The position numbers were made by a program, and so were the translations under genes. A DNA stretch of 64,000 bases from Lentzea cavernae (lineage in GTDB: Bacteria; Actinomycetota; Actinomycetes; Mycobacteriales; Pseudonocardiaceae): the NCBI RefSeq assembly GCF_014653695.1, contig NZ_BNAR01000011.1:186001-250000 (forward strand), in the 5' to 3' direction. Of this stretch, positions 1 to 8,349 are shown piece after piece (the first letter of the stretch is position 1; every line of letters starts with the position of its first letter). The notes under the pieces are model-generated. The model made no database searches, had not been told where the DNA came from, and worked only from the letters and a program-made list of their open reading frames with translations.

Positions 1-293
1 TCGCGCACGACCTGAGCCACCGCCTGAAGGAGGCCGGTTTCCAGGTCAGCACGCCGACCGCGGCCGTGGTGAGCGTCCGGGCGCCGGGCCCGGAGCAGGC
101 GTTCCAATGGGCCGAGGCCTGCCGGGCCGCCGGTGTGGTCGTCGGCTGCTTCCGGCCGCCGTCGGTGCCGGACCAGATCAGCAGGCTGCGGCTCACCGCG
201 CGCGCCGATCTGACCGAGGCCGACGTCGAGCGCGCGGTGCGCGTGATCAGGGAGAGCGCCGCATCCGCAGGTGTGGGATCCCGTCGTCCATGA
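1..293 (+). CDS. bioF: 8-amino-7-oxononanoate synthase, C-terminal part (5' end outside window)
   Basis: The reading frame is open from base 3 and gives about 96 residues ending at TGA 291-293. The tail carries the FRPPSVP and RLRLTARA segments typical of the C-terminal small domain of AONS/KBL-type PLP-dependent acyltransferases. In biotin synthesis BioF condenses a pimeloyl thioester with L-alanine in the cytosol. The PLP lysine and most of the fold lie upstream of the window, so BioF cannot be separated with certainty from 2-amino-3-ketobutyrate CoA ligase; the FRPPSVP form favours BioF. The last 47 bases overlap the convergent acetyltransferase gene on the other strand. Confidence 0.75.
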   Translation, partial: AHDLSHRLKEAGFQVSTPTAAVVSVRAPGPEQAFQWAEACRAAGVVVGCFRPPSVPDQISRLRLTARADLTEADVERAVRVIRESAASAGVGSRRP

Positions 294-705
294 ACTCGTC
301 CCCCTCGGGCACGAACCCGAACGACGCGTAGAAGTCGGCGACGTACGTCTGCGCGTCGAGCACCGACGGCGCGCTGCCGATGTCCACGAGCGCGGCCTGC
401 ATGAGCCGGCGGCTGTACCCGCGGCCGCGGGCCATGCGCGCGGTGACGACGCGGCCGACGCGGAACGTCCCGTCCGCCTCCTCGAGCAGCCGCAGGTAGG
501 CGAGCGGGTCGTGCGACCCCTCGGCCTCCAGCCAGAAGTGCCGTGTCCCCTGCTCCAGGTCACGGCCGTCCACGTCGGCGTAGATGCAGTTCTGCTCCAC
601 GACGAAGACGTCCTGGCGCAGCCGCAGGATCGAGTAGAGCTGGGCGGGGCTCAGGTCGAGCCCCCACTGGCGGCGCAGGGTGGCGGGAAACTGTGTGGTT
701 CGCAC
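247..705 (-). CDS. GNAT family N-acetyltransferase, ElaA-like
   Basis: This 152-residue protein resembles the small ElaA branch of the GNAT superfamily in length and in the N-terminal LYSILRLRQDVFVVEQ segment. Residues about 85-105 (VVTARMARGRGYSRRLM) hold the acetyl-CoA pyrophosphate-binding R/Q-x-x-G-x-G/A signature. It should be a cytosolic acetyl-CoA-dependent transferase; the substrate cannot be read from sequence. It sits 14 bp downstream of the end of a secreted protease gene on the same strand and overlaps the convergent bioF end by 47 bp, so no terminator fits between them. Confidence 0.85.
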   Translation of the reverse strand: MRTTQFPATLRRQWGLDLSPAQLYSILRLRQDVFVVEQNCIYADVDGRDLEQGTRHFWLEAEGSHDPLAYLRLLEEADGTFRVGRVVTARMARGRGYSRRLMQAALVDIGSAPSVLDAQTYVADFYASFGFVPEGDEFMDDGIPHLRMRRSP

Positions 706-718
706 CTGACCGTGGATA

Positions 719-1453
719 TCAGAAGCCCAGCGTCTGCCGGTAGTTCGCGAGCCGGGTGTAGACGCCGGGTTCGTCCGCCCGAGCGCAGCCCCGGCCGAAC
801 GACACGACGCCCGCGAGCCGTCCGCGCACCACGAGCGGCCCGCCCGAGTCGCCCGTGCAGGCGTCCCGGCCGCCCCGCCCGGCGCACAGCATCGCGCCCG
901 GCCGGTAGTCGGGTTCCTTCAGCTGGCACTCCTGGTCGGACAGGACCGGCACCGTCACCTTGCGCAGCGTCATGGCGGGCGGGGTGTTCTCGGCGGTGCG
1001 GCCCCAGCCGAGCACCACGCCGTCGGGGCCGGGATCGCCGAGCCCGATCGTCCGGTACGGCACCGGGCGCGCGAGCGTGAGCACCGCCACGTCGTCGCCC
1101 TTGGTGACCTCGACGTACTCGGGGTGCCGCCACACGCTCGCGACCGCCTCCTCGAGGCCCTCGCCCTTCTCGCGCAGGTCCGTGCGGCCCGCGACCACGC
1201 GCAACTGCTCGGCGGGACGCTGGTTCTTGCCGAGCACGCCCTTGAGCGTCACGCAGTGCGCGGCCGTCATGACCTTGTCCGGCGCGACGAGCGCGCCTCC
1301 GCAGATGAGCTGACCGTCCGTGGTGGTGATCGCCACAACCCACGGGGTGTCCGCCACCCGCGCGGGTGTCCCCCCGACGATCGCATCAGCGGTCGACGCA
1401 CCGTTCACCAGCGCGATCACCGCCACCAGCACGGCAAGCCGCTTACCCCTCAC
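719..1453 (-). CDS. Secreted trypsin-like serine protease (S1), copy 1
   Basis: The 244-residue protein has an N-terminal signal peptide (about residues 1-24, ending T-A-D-A) directly followed by IVGG, the S1 mature N-terminus. Signal peptidase cleavage alone could therefore give an active enzyme. The triad is visible: His66 in TAAHC, Asp121 in DVAVL, Ser203 in GDSGGP. Asp six residues before the serine (DACTGDS) predicts a trypsin-type S1 pocket with Arg/Lys preference. It is one of three related S1 genes on this strand within 3 kb. The divergent upstream neighbour is a LysE exporter. Confidence 0.9.
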   Translation of the reverse strand: MRGKRLAVLVAVIALVNGASTADAIVGGTPARVADTPWVVAITTTDGQLICGGALVAPDKVMTAAHCVTLKGVLGKNQRPAEQLRVVAGRTDLREKGEGLEEAVASVWRHPEYVEVTKGDDVAVLTLARPVPYRTIGLGDPGPDGVVLGWGRTAENTPPAMTLRKVTVPVLSDQECQLKEPDYRPGAMLCAGRGGRDACTGDSGGPLVVRGRLAGVVSFGRGCARADEPGVYTRLANYRQTLGF

Positions 1454-1601
1454 GGACCACTCCTCGTTGCACCAGGTGGACGATCGGTCACCAACGGTAG
1501 CGATCGCGCTAGGACGGCGTCAAAACCGGAGATTCTCGTGCTAACGTCCCATCAGGCCGGAGATTTTGCGGTCTGTGTCATAGATCACGGGGGTATGTAC
1601 G

Positions 1602-2210
1602 GTGTTGTTCGACTTCGGCCAGGTTCCGGCCTTCCTCATCGCGTGCGCGGTCGTCATCGTGACCCCCGGCGTGGACGCGTTCCTGCTCCTGCGCACGTCA
1701 CTGCGTTCCGGCACCCGCGCCGGGCTGCTCGCGCTGGGCGGCATCCACACGGCCGCGGCACTCCAGGTCGCGTTGGTCATCTCGGGTCTCGGAGTGGTGC
1801 TCGCGCAGTACCCGGTGGTGCTCACGGCGCTGCGCTGGATCGGCGCCGGCTACCTGCTCTACCTGGCGATTTCCATCACGCGCGGCCTGATCAGGCGCAC
1901 CGGCGGAGAGCCGGAGGAGGTCATGAGCGCGCGGCCGTTCCGGCAGGGCTTCCTGACCAACATCACGAACCCGAAGATGATCCTGTTCTCGCTGGCGTTC
2001 CTGCCGCAGTTCATCGGATCGGGTGAACCGGCACCGCAGCTCGCGATGCTCGCGGTCGTGTTCCTCGGACTCGCGGCGATCTGGGAGCTGATGATCGTGC
2101 TGGCGGCGTCGCGGGTGGCCGGGCGGCTCAAGCGGCCGGGCGTGACGACGGCTCTCGACGCGGTGTGCGCGACCGTCTTCGTGACGATGTCCGTGGGGCT
2201 CGTGCTCTAA
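1602..2210 (+). CDS. LysE/RhtB family amino-acid exporter
   Basis: The 202-residue integral membrane protein has about six hydrophobic segments and LysE-family marks: an early VTPGVDAFLLLRTSL stretch (the conserved P-G-P-like motif region) and FRQGFLTNITNPKMILF in the middle. Family members export amino acids or related small metabolites across the cytoplasmic membrane; the substrate is unknown. It lies between two S1 protease genes, diverges from copy 1 and ends against copy 2 with a 4-bp overlap of the 3' ends. Confidence 0.88.
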   Translation: MLFDFGQVPAFLIACAVVIVTPGVDAFLLLRTSLRSGTRAGLLALGGIHTAAALQVALVISGLGVVLAQYPVVLTALRWIGAGYLLYLAISITRGLIRRTGGEPEEVMSARPFRQGFLTNITNPKMILFSLAFLPQFIGSGEPAPQLAMLAVVFLGLAAIWELMIVLAASRVAGRLKRPGVTTALDAVCATVFVTMSVGLVL

Positions 2211-2935
2211 CTCAGGTACGTCGCGACCCGCGTGTAGACGCCCGGCGTGTCCGGGCGAGCGCAGCCGACGCCCCACGACACGATGCCCGCCAACCGGCCG
2301 TCGATGACGTACGGGCCACCCGAGTCGTCGACGCACGAGTCGATGCCGCCGCCGGGGTAGCCCGCGCAGAACATGGCTTCGGCGTCGAACCGCGGGTGGA
2401 TCGCGGCACACCGCTCGTCCGGCACGATCGGGACGTAGGCCTTGTGCAGCAAGGGACTCTTGTCCGCGTCGTGCTCGGCCTGCCGCCCCCAGCCGTACAC
2501 GGTCCCGACGCTGCCGCCCATGTACGCGGTGGGCGCGGCGACCGGCAACGGCCGGTACGGCATCGGCTCGGCGAGCGTCAGCACGGCGATGTCCTTGCCG
2601 CGCGAGGGCGTCGAGTAGCCGGCGGCCACCTCGTACGAGGAGACGGCGGAGGTGGAGCCGTCGCCGGTGCGCAGGTCGAGCCGCCCACCGACGACGGTGA
2701 TCGAGCCGGGAGCGCGGCCGCGAACGCAGTGCGCCGCCGTGACCACCTGCCCGGGACCGAGGAGCGCGCCGCCGCAGAACTGGCCGCCCGACGACGTCGT
2801 CAGCGCCACCACCCACGGCGCCTCGCCGGTGTCGTCCACGACCTCACCGCCGACGATCCGGGGAGCCGCGTGAGCCGGGGTCACCGTGATCACGAGCAGA
2901 GCCAGAACCGCCGTCAGCAGTCGCACGGACCACAA
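2207..2935 (-). CDS. Secreted trypsin-like serine protease (S1), copy 2, Asp at the Gly193 position
   Basis: The 242-residue protein has a signal peptide ending A-H-A, a three-residue propeptide A-P-R and mature IVGG at residue 27, so activation by a trypsin-like cut is expected. Triad: His69 (TAAHC), Asp115 (DIAVL), Ser205. Asp199 marks a trypsin-type S1 pocket. The active-site loop reads C-V-D-D-S-G-G-P, not C-x-G-D-S-G-G-P. The residue equivalent to chymotrypsin Gly193, whose backbone NH builds the oxyanion hole, is therefore Asp203. The codon is clear (GAC GAC TCG). Activity may be reduced or altered. Copy 3 begins 12 bp upstream on the same strand. Confidence 0.88.
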   Translation of the reverse strand: MWSVRLLTAVLALLVITVTPAHAAPRIVGGEVVDDTGEAPWVVALTTSSGGQFCGGALLGPGQVVTAAHCVRGRAPGSITVVGGRLDLRTGDGSTSAVSSYEVAAGYSTPSRGKDIAVLTLAEPMPYRPLPVAAPTAYMGGSVGTVYGWGRQAEHDADKSPLLHKAYVPIVPDERCAAIHPRFDAEAMFCAGYPGGGIDSCVDDSGGPYVIDGRLAGIVSWGVGCARPDTPGVYTRVATYLS

Positions 2936-2947
2936 CTACCCAGTGGC

Positions 2948-3724
2948 CTACGGCTCCACAACTCCAGGCGGCGTGGCGTCCACGACCGGGTGAAGGTCCT
3001 TGGCGTAACGGGAGATCCGGACGTACACGCCCGGCTTGTTCCTGCGGGCACAGCCCTCGCCCCACGACGTGACGCCGACGAGCTTGCCGTCCACCACGAC
3101 CGGACCGCCCGAGTCGCCCTGGCAGGTGTCGATCTTGCCGCCCTCGTAGCCGGCGCAGAACATGTCGGCCTTCTTGAAGTGCGGGTAGGTCTGGACGCAG
3201 AAGTCGTCCGCCAGCACCGGCACGGTGGCCCCCATCAGGTAGCGGGAGGTCTTGCCGTTCTCGGAGGTGCGGCCCCAGCCGTACGCGCGCAGCTGCGAGC
3301 CGGGCTCGTAGAGCGCCTGGTCGGTCAGCTCGGCGAGCGGCAGCGGCGTGTACGGCAGCGCCCTCCTGAGCGTCAGCACCGCGACGTCCTCGCCCTGGTC
3401 GGCCGAGACGTACCTCTTGTGGATCCAGATGTCGGTGACGGTGGCCACCACCCCGGCCTGGCGGTCCTGCTTGTCCTCGCGGCCCGCCACGACCTGCACC
3501 TCCCGCAGCGAACGGCCCTCCGCGCAGTGGGCGGCGGTGAGGACCTTCTGCGGCGCGACGATCGTGCCGCCGCAGAACTGGGTGCCGCGGTCGTCGACCA
3601 GGTAGACGACCCACGGGCTGGCTTCGATGGACGCCCGCTCGCCGCCGACGATGCGCTCGTCGGCGGCGGCGGTGCCCGTGGTGGCGAGCAGAGCGGCGAG
3701 AACCAGCACCAGGAGTCGTCTCAT
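2948..3724 (-). CDS. Secreted trypsin-like serine protease (S1), copy 3
   Basis: This 258-residue protein has a signal peptide (about 1-20), a short propeptide ending in Arg and mature IVGG at residue 25. His66 (TAAHC), Asp113 (DVAVL) and Ser204 (DTCQGDSGGP) form the triad, and Asp198 predicts Arg/Lys specificity. It has the normal GDSGGP loop that copy 2 lacks, and a C-terminal extension of about 16 residues (DLHPVVDATPPGVVEP). It lies immediately upstream of copy 2 with a 12-bp gap, so the two are probably co-transcribed. It could activate copy 2 by cutting after the Arg before IVGG (inference). Confidence 0.9.
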   Translation of the reverse strand: MRRLLVLVLAALLATTGTAAADERIVGGERASIEASPWVVYLVDDRGTQFCGGTIVAPQKVLTAAHCAEGRSLREVQVVAGREDKQDRQAGVVATVTDIWIHKRYVSADQGEDVAVLTLRRALPYTPLPLAELTDQALYEPGSQLRAYGWGRTSENGKTSRYLMGATVPVLADDFCVQTYPHFKKADMFCAGYEGGKIDTCQGDSGGPVVVDGKLVGVTSWGEGCARRNKPGVYVRISRYAKDLHPVVDATPPGVVEP

Positions 3725-3739
3725 GACTCCAGATGGTAG

Positions 3740-4762
3740 CTACTCCGCTGAGCCGTTCGGAGCAACCTTGCTCCACAACTTCCCGGCCGCGCCCATGACC
3801 GTCTCGCCGATGTCGTTGATCGTCTTGATCAGCGGGTCGGCGGAGTTGCTCATGGACTCCTTGTACGACCGGGCGGCGCCCTTGATGTCGTCGGTGAGGT
3901 TGTTCGTCGGCCGGTCGTCCTCGCGGCGCGCGTACGTGCCGGTCAGGATCTCGCGGTACTCCTCGCTGGCCGACCAGCGCTGCAGCTCGGCGGCCCGCAC
4001 CACGACCAGGGGGTGCGTGCGGTGCTCGGTGTGCAGCAGCTTGAGGAGGCTGTCGCGGATGTCTTCGACCTCCTCGTACTCCTTGGCCTGGGCGAGGAAC
4101 GACGCGATGTCGACCTGTCCGCCCAGGTCGCCCGCGAGCGCGAGGTGCGTGCGCAGCGCGGCCTGCGGGTCCTGGCAGGCCAGCAGGCCGGCCCGGTCGC
4201 AGGAGAGCTCGGTCTTGCGCTGCCACTCTCGCAGCGCCGCGATGACCGCGCGCATCGCGATGGCGCCCGCGGGCACCCACGCGAAGGACGTGGTCAGGTC
4301 GATCAGCCGGCGCAGCAGCGTGTTGTACAGCGCGTGGCCCGACATCGCGTGGCCCATCTCGTGGCCGATCAGGAAGCGCAGCGACTCGTTGTCGAGCAGG
4401 TCGACCGAACCGGTGCTGATCACGATGAACGGCTTGTCGATGCCGTAGGTGTAGGCGTACGCCTGCGAGTTGCGCTCGACGAAGAGCTCGGGCACCTCGG
4501 CGAGGTCGAACGTCGCCGCCACCTCGTTGCGGATGCGGTCGAGCTGCGGGTACTGCTTGGGACCCACCCGGACGGAGGACGCGACCTGAAGCAGGCGCTC
4601 CCCGCGTTCGGTGAAGGCTCCGGCGACCGCCTTGAGGATCGGTGCCACGGCGGGCACCGCCCTCAGCACCGCAAGGGCGCCTCGGTCGGCAGGATGCTCA
4701 TAGGCGCGTGGGCTGATGCCCGGGAACCGCACCCTCGATGACTGCTCAATATCCCCCGTCAC
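3740..4762 (-). CDS. M48 family zinc metalloprotease (HtpX/Ste24-like fold)
   Basis: From the GTG at 4762 the product has 340 residues. HEMGH (134-138) is the zinc-binding HExxH of family M48, and the ELSCDRAG segment about 60 residues later supplies the usual third ligand Glu. Hydrophobic stretches on either side suggest membrane association. The frame is open further upstream to 4930, but that would overlap the divergent hydrolase gene; GTG 4780 is a second option. It follows the three secreted proteases on the same strand with a 15-bp gap to copy 3 and may be co-transcribed with them. Confidence 0.85.
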   Translation of the reverse strand: MTGDIEQSSRVRFPGISPRAYEHPADRGALAVLRAVPAVAPILKAVAGAFTERGERLLQVASSVRVGPKQYPQLDRIRNEVAATFDLAEVPELFVERNSQAYAYTYGIDKPFIVISTGSVDLLDNESLRFLIGHEMGHAMSGHALYNTLLRRLIDLTTSFAWVPAGAIAMRAVIAALREWQRKTELSCDRAGLLACQDPQAALRTHLALAGDLGGQVDIASFLAQAKEYEEVEDIRDSLLKLLHTEHRTHPLVVVRAAELQRWSASEEYREILTGTYARREDDRPTNNLTDDIKGAARSYKESMSNSADPLIKTINDIGETVMGAAGKLWSKVAPNGSAE

Positions 4763-4832
4763 ACCATCCAGGTTAGACACGATCCGGACAAGGGTGCACG
4801 GAATCGGCGCGAGACCGTTGCAAACTTGCCCG

Positions 4833-5729
4833 GTGAGCAGCGACGAAGACACCACAGTTCTGCCGTTGCGCGGCGGGGCCTCAGCCACCCTGGTCCGCCG
4901 CAGGGCCGCGGCCAACGACCGGGGCGCCATCCTCTACGTGCACGGTTTCGCGGACTACTTCTTCCAGGAGCACGTGGCCGAGCACTACACCGCCCAGGGC
5001 TACGACTTCTACGCCGTCGACCTGCGCGGATACGGCCGCTCGCTGCGCGACGGCGAGGTGCCGAACTACACGACGGACATGGCCGTGTACTTCGAGGAGA
5101 TCGACGCGGCGATCGCCGTCATCCGTGAAGAGCACTCGCGTGTGGTGCTCATGGGGCACTCGACGGGCGGGCTCACCACGTCGTTGTGGGCGCACGAAAG
5201 GCGTTCCAGCGACTTGATCGATGCATTGGTGCTCAACAGCCCGTGGCTCGACGTCGTCGAGCCGCCGGTCGTGCGCCAGATCGTGAAGGTGCTCGGCGGG
5301 CTGGTGCCGAAGGTGAAGATCCGCCCGAACCTCGGTGACGCGTACGGGTCGGCGATCCACAACTCGCGCAACGGCGAGTGGGACTTCGACCTGAAGTGGA
5401 AGCCGCTCGCGGGCTTCCCGGTGCTCGCCGGGTGGATCCGCGCGGTGCTCATCGCCCAGGAGAAGGTCCACAAGGGACTCGACGTGCGGGTGCCGGTGCT
5501 CGTGCTGCACTCCGACAAGAGCATGTTGAACGCCAAGGCCTGGAGCGAGGACGTGTCCAGGGCGGACGCCGTCCTCGACGTCGAGGGCATGCGCAAGTGG
5601 GGCCCGAAGCTCGGCACCTCGGTCAAGGTCGTGGAGATCAAGGCGGGCATGCACGACCTGTTCCTGTCGCCGGAGCCGGTGCGCGCGGCGGCGCTCGCCG
5701 AGGTCGACGAGTTCCTGAAAACGGCTTGA
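4833..5729 (+). CDS. Alpha/beta hydrolase (monoglyceride lipase / lysophospholipase-like)
   Basis: The 298-residue protein from GTG 4833 shows the S33-type hydrolase fold: an oxyanion-hole YVHGFADY segment near residue 35, the nucleophile elbow GHSTGG with Ser110, a late Asp region (LVLHSDKS) and a terminal His (GMHDLF). YGRS after the second strand is usual for bacterial monoglyceride lipases. It should hydrolyse an ester in the cytosol or at the membrane face. The start was placed at 4833 because upstream starts would overlap the M48 gene. An ABC exporter gene follows after 34 bp. Confidence 0.87.
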   Translation: MSSDEDTTVLPLRGGASATLVRRRAAANDRGAILYVHGFADYFFQEHVAEHYTAQGYDFYAVDLRGYGRSLRDGEVPNYTTDMAVYFEEIDAAIAVIREEHSRVVLMGHSTGGLTTSLWAHERRSSDLIDALVLNSPWLDVVEPPVVRQIVKVLGGLVPKVKIRPNLGDAYGSAIHNSRNGEWDFDLKWKPLAGFPVLAGWIRAVLIAQEKVHKGLDVRVPVLVLHSDKSMLNAKAWSEDVSRADAVLDVEGMRKWGPKLGTSVKVVEIKAGMHDLFLSPEPVRAAALAEVDEFLKTA

Positions 5730-5763
5730 CCTCCTCGTAGGTCGAGGTTCGAGACTGGTCGTC

Positions 5764-7638
5764 ATGAACATCGACTTCAACGCCTGGTACGCGCTCGAGA
5801 GCGCCATGCAGGACGAGAAGAGCCGTCGCGTGAGCCGGGCGACGTTGAAGCGTGTCGCCCGGTTCGCCCACCCGCAGCGCCGTGCCGTGTACGCGCTTCT
5901 CGCCACCAGTTCGGTCGCGGCCGTGCTCGCGGTGGCCTCCCCCGTGCTGGCCGGACGGGTCGTCGACACCATCTTCGCCGGCCGCGACTTCGGGCTCGTG
6001 CTGTGGCTCGCGCTGGCGATCGCGGGCGTGGCGGTGCTGGAGGCCGGGTTCTCGCTGGCCGAGCGCTGGCAGTCGTCGCGGGTCGGCGAGGACCTGATCC
6101 TGCGGCTGCGCCAGGCCGTGTTCGACCACGTCCAGCGGATGCCGATCGCGTTCTTCACCCGCACGCGCACCGGTGCGCTGGTGTCGCGGCTGAACAACGA
6201 CGTGATCGCGGCCCAGCGGGCGTTCTCCGAGACGATCTCCGGCGTCGTCACGAACGTGATCGCCCTGATGCTGACGCTGATCGTGATGCTGACGCTGTCG
6301 TGGCAGGTCACGGTGCTCGCGCTGGTGTTGCTGCCGATCTTCCTCATCCCCGCGCGGCGGATGGGCAAGCGCTTGGCGTCGATGCACCGCGAGGCCTCGA
6401 ACCTCGACTCGGCGATGACCACGCAGATGACCGAGCGGTTCTCCGCCCCCGGCGCCACGTTGATCAAGCTGTTCGGCCGGCCGTCGCTCGAGAGCGCGGA
6501 GTTCGGCTCCCGGGCCCGGCGGGTGCGCGACATCGGCGTGCGGACCGCGGTGGCGCAGTGGCTGTTCCTGGTGGCGCTGACCCTGGTGTCCTCGCTGGCG
6601 CTGGCGCTGGTCTACGGGCTGGGCGGGTGGTTCGTCTTCGCCGGGCAGATGGCGCCGGGCACGATCGTGACGCTCGCGCTGCTGCTGACGCGCCTCTACG
6701 CGCCGTTGACGGCGTTGGCCGGCGCACGGGTGGACGTGATGACGGCGCTGGTGTCGTTCGAGCGGGTCTTCGAGGTGCTGGACCTGCCGCCGCTGATCAA
6801 GGAGAAGGAGTCCCCGGTCTCCGTGCCGGACGGGCCGGTGCGCGTCGAGTTCGCGGACGTGCAGTTCGCCTACCCGTCCGCGGACAAGGTCTCGCTCGCC
6901 TCGCTGGAGGAGGTGGCGTCGCTCGACACGCGGGGCGGCGAGGAGATCCTCGGCGGGGTGTCGTTCGTCGCCGAACCCGGTTCGCTGATCGCGCTGGTCG
7001 GCGCGTCGGGTGCGGGCAAGTCGACGATCGCCTCGTTGCTGCCCCGCTTGTACGACGTCGACTCCGGGGCGGTCCGGCTGTCCGGTGTGGACGTTCGCGA
7101 CCTGTCGTTCGACTCGATCCGCGACACCGTGGGCATGGTGACGCAGGACGGTCACCTGTTCCACGAGTCGATCGGCGCGAACCTGCGGCTGGCGGCTCCT
7201 GACGCGACCGACGAGGAGATCTGGGACGCGCTGACCCGCGCCCGGCTGGCGGACCTGGTGTCGTCGTTGCCTGACCAGCTCGACACCGTCGTCGGCGAGC
7301 GCGGTTACCGCCTGTCCGGCGGTGAGCGGCAGCGGCTGACCATCGCGCGGCTGCTGCTGGCCAAGCCGCGCGTGGTGATCCTGGACGAGGCGACCGCGCA
7401 CCTCGACTCGCGCTCGGAGGCCGCCGTGCAGGAGGCGCTGGTCGAGGCCCTGGCAGGCCGGACGTCCCTGGTGATCGCGCACCGGCTGTCGACCATCCGG
7501 GCGGCGGACCAGATCCTGGTCGTGGATCGTGGCCGGATCGTCGAACGTGGTACGCATGAGGCGTTGCTGGCCCTGGAAGGCCACTACGCCAAGTTGTACC
7601 GCACGCAGTTCAGCGAAGAGCCGATCGGAGCGCCGTGA
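5764..7638 (+). CDS. ABC exporter, fused membrane and ATPase domains (type IV half-transporter)
   Basis: The 624-residue half-transporter has six membrane segments in residues about 40-330 followed by one nucleotide-binding domain. Visible NBD motifs are Walker A GASGAGKST, signature LSGGERQR, Walker B VVILDEAT and the H-loop IAHRLST. The layout is that of MsbA/LmrA-like homodimeric exporters. Between strands of the NBD a short insert (about residues 375-392, SLASLEEVASLDTRGGEE) is longer than usual. It overlaps the following acetyltransferase gene by 4 bases (GTGA), so translation is probably coupled. Lipid or drug export is possible; the substrate is unknown. Confidence 0.92.
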   Translation: MNIDFNAWYALESAMQDEKSRRVSRATLKRVARFAHPQRRAVYALLATSSVAAVLAVASPVLAGRVVDTIFAGRDFGLVLWLALAIAGVAVLEAGFSLAERWQSSRVGEDLILRLRQAVFDHVQRMPIAFFTRTRTGALVSRLNNDVIAAQRAFSETISGVVTNVIALMLTLIVMLTLSWQVTVLALVLLPIFLIPARRMGKRLASMHREASNLDSAMTTQMTERFSAPGATLIKLFGRPSLESAEFGSRARRVRDIGVRTAVAQWLFLVALTLVSSLALALVYGLGGWFVFAGQMAPGTIVTLALLLTRLYAPLTALAGARVDVMTALVSFERVFEVLDLPPLIKEKESPVSVPDGPVRVEFADVQFAYPSADKVSLASLEEVASLDTRGGEEILGGVSFVAEPGSLIALVGASGAGKSTIASLLPRLYDVDSGAVRLSGVDVRDLSFDSIRDTVGMVTQDGHLFHESIGANLRLAAPDATDEEIWDALTRARLADLVSSLPDQLDTVVGERGYRLSGGERQRLTIARLLLAKPRVVILDEATAHLDSRSEAAVQEALVEALAGRTSLVIAHRLSTIRAADQILVVDRGRIVERGTHEALLALEGHYAKLYRTQFSEEPIGAP

Positions 7639-8270
7639 CCATCCCCTCGCCCGACAACCTCTACCCGTTGCCGGACTACGCGCGCACGGTGCTTTTGAGG
7701 CCGTTGGTGAAGAACCCGCAGATCGAGATCGGCGAGTACACCTACTACGACGACCCGTTGCACGCCACGGAGTTCGAGCAGCGCAACGTCCTCTACAACT
7801 ACGGCACCGAGAAGCTGGTCATCGGCCGCTACTGCGCGCTGGCGGAAGGCGTGCGGTTCATCATGTCCGGCGCCAACCACAGCATGGCGGGCGTGTCGAC
7901 GTTCCCGTTCACGATCTTCGGCGGCGTGTGGGGCGAGAAGACGCTCGACATCGCGCTGGGAGCGCCTTCGCGGGGTGACACGGTGGTGGGCAACGACGTC
8001 TGGATCGGCTACAACGCCCTGATCATGCCGGGCGTGCGGATCGGCAACGGGGCGATCATCGCCGCCGGGTCCGTGGTGGTGTCGGACGTGCCCGCGTACG
8101 GGATCGTCGGGGGCAACCCGGCGAAGCTGCTGAAGACGCGGTACAGCGAGGCGGACGTCGCACTGCTGGAACGGATCGCGTGGTGGGACTGGCCGGTGGA
8201 GAAGGTGACCGAGCACGTCCGCGTGATCATGTCCGGCACGCCGGCCGAACTCGCCGCGATCGCGGGCTGA
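7635..8270 (+). CDS. Vat-type xenobiotic acetyltransferase (left-handed beta-helix)
   Basis: The 211-residue protein has hexapeptide-repeat sequence (for example VVGNDVWIGYNALIMPGVRIGNGAIIAAGSV split over the helix) and the XAT-family insert GANHSMAGVSTFPF, in which the His of N-H-S matches the catalytic histidine of streptogramin A acetyltransferases and CatB enzymes. Such enzymes transfer acetyl from acetyl-CoA to a drug hydroxyl; many family members have other or unknown acceptors. The GTG start overlaps the ABC exporter stop. Export plus acetylation in one transcriptional unit fits drug self-protection, which is inference. Confidence 0.88.
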   Translation: MTIPSPDNLYPLPDYARTVLLRPLVKNPQIEIGEYTYYDDPLHATEFEQRNVLYNYGTEKLVIGRYCALAEGVRFIMSGANHSMAGVSTFPFTIFGGVWGEKTLDIALGAPSRGDTVVGNDVWIGYNALIMPGVRIGNGAIIAAGSVVVSDVPAYGIVGGNPAKLLKTRYSEADVALLERIAWWDWPVEKVTEHVRVIMSGTPAELAAIAG

Positions 8271-8349
8271 GGCACGGGCGGAGATCGATTCGGCGGCGTC
8301 CGGGTGAACTCCACTTCACGCACGGCGAAGATCGCGCGACCATGAGCAC

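Noticed and set aside
1124..2026. A 300-codon plus-strand frame over the first protease
   Set aside because: It is the complement of a clear S1 protease with a full triad and gives Arg/His/Pro-rich nonsense, a common shadow in GC-rich DNA.
4763..4930. N-terminal extension of the M48 protease to 4930
   Set aside because: It would overlap the divergent hydrolase start by almost 100 bp and adds unconserved Arg/Pro-rich sequence.
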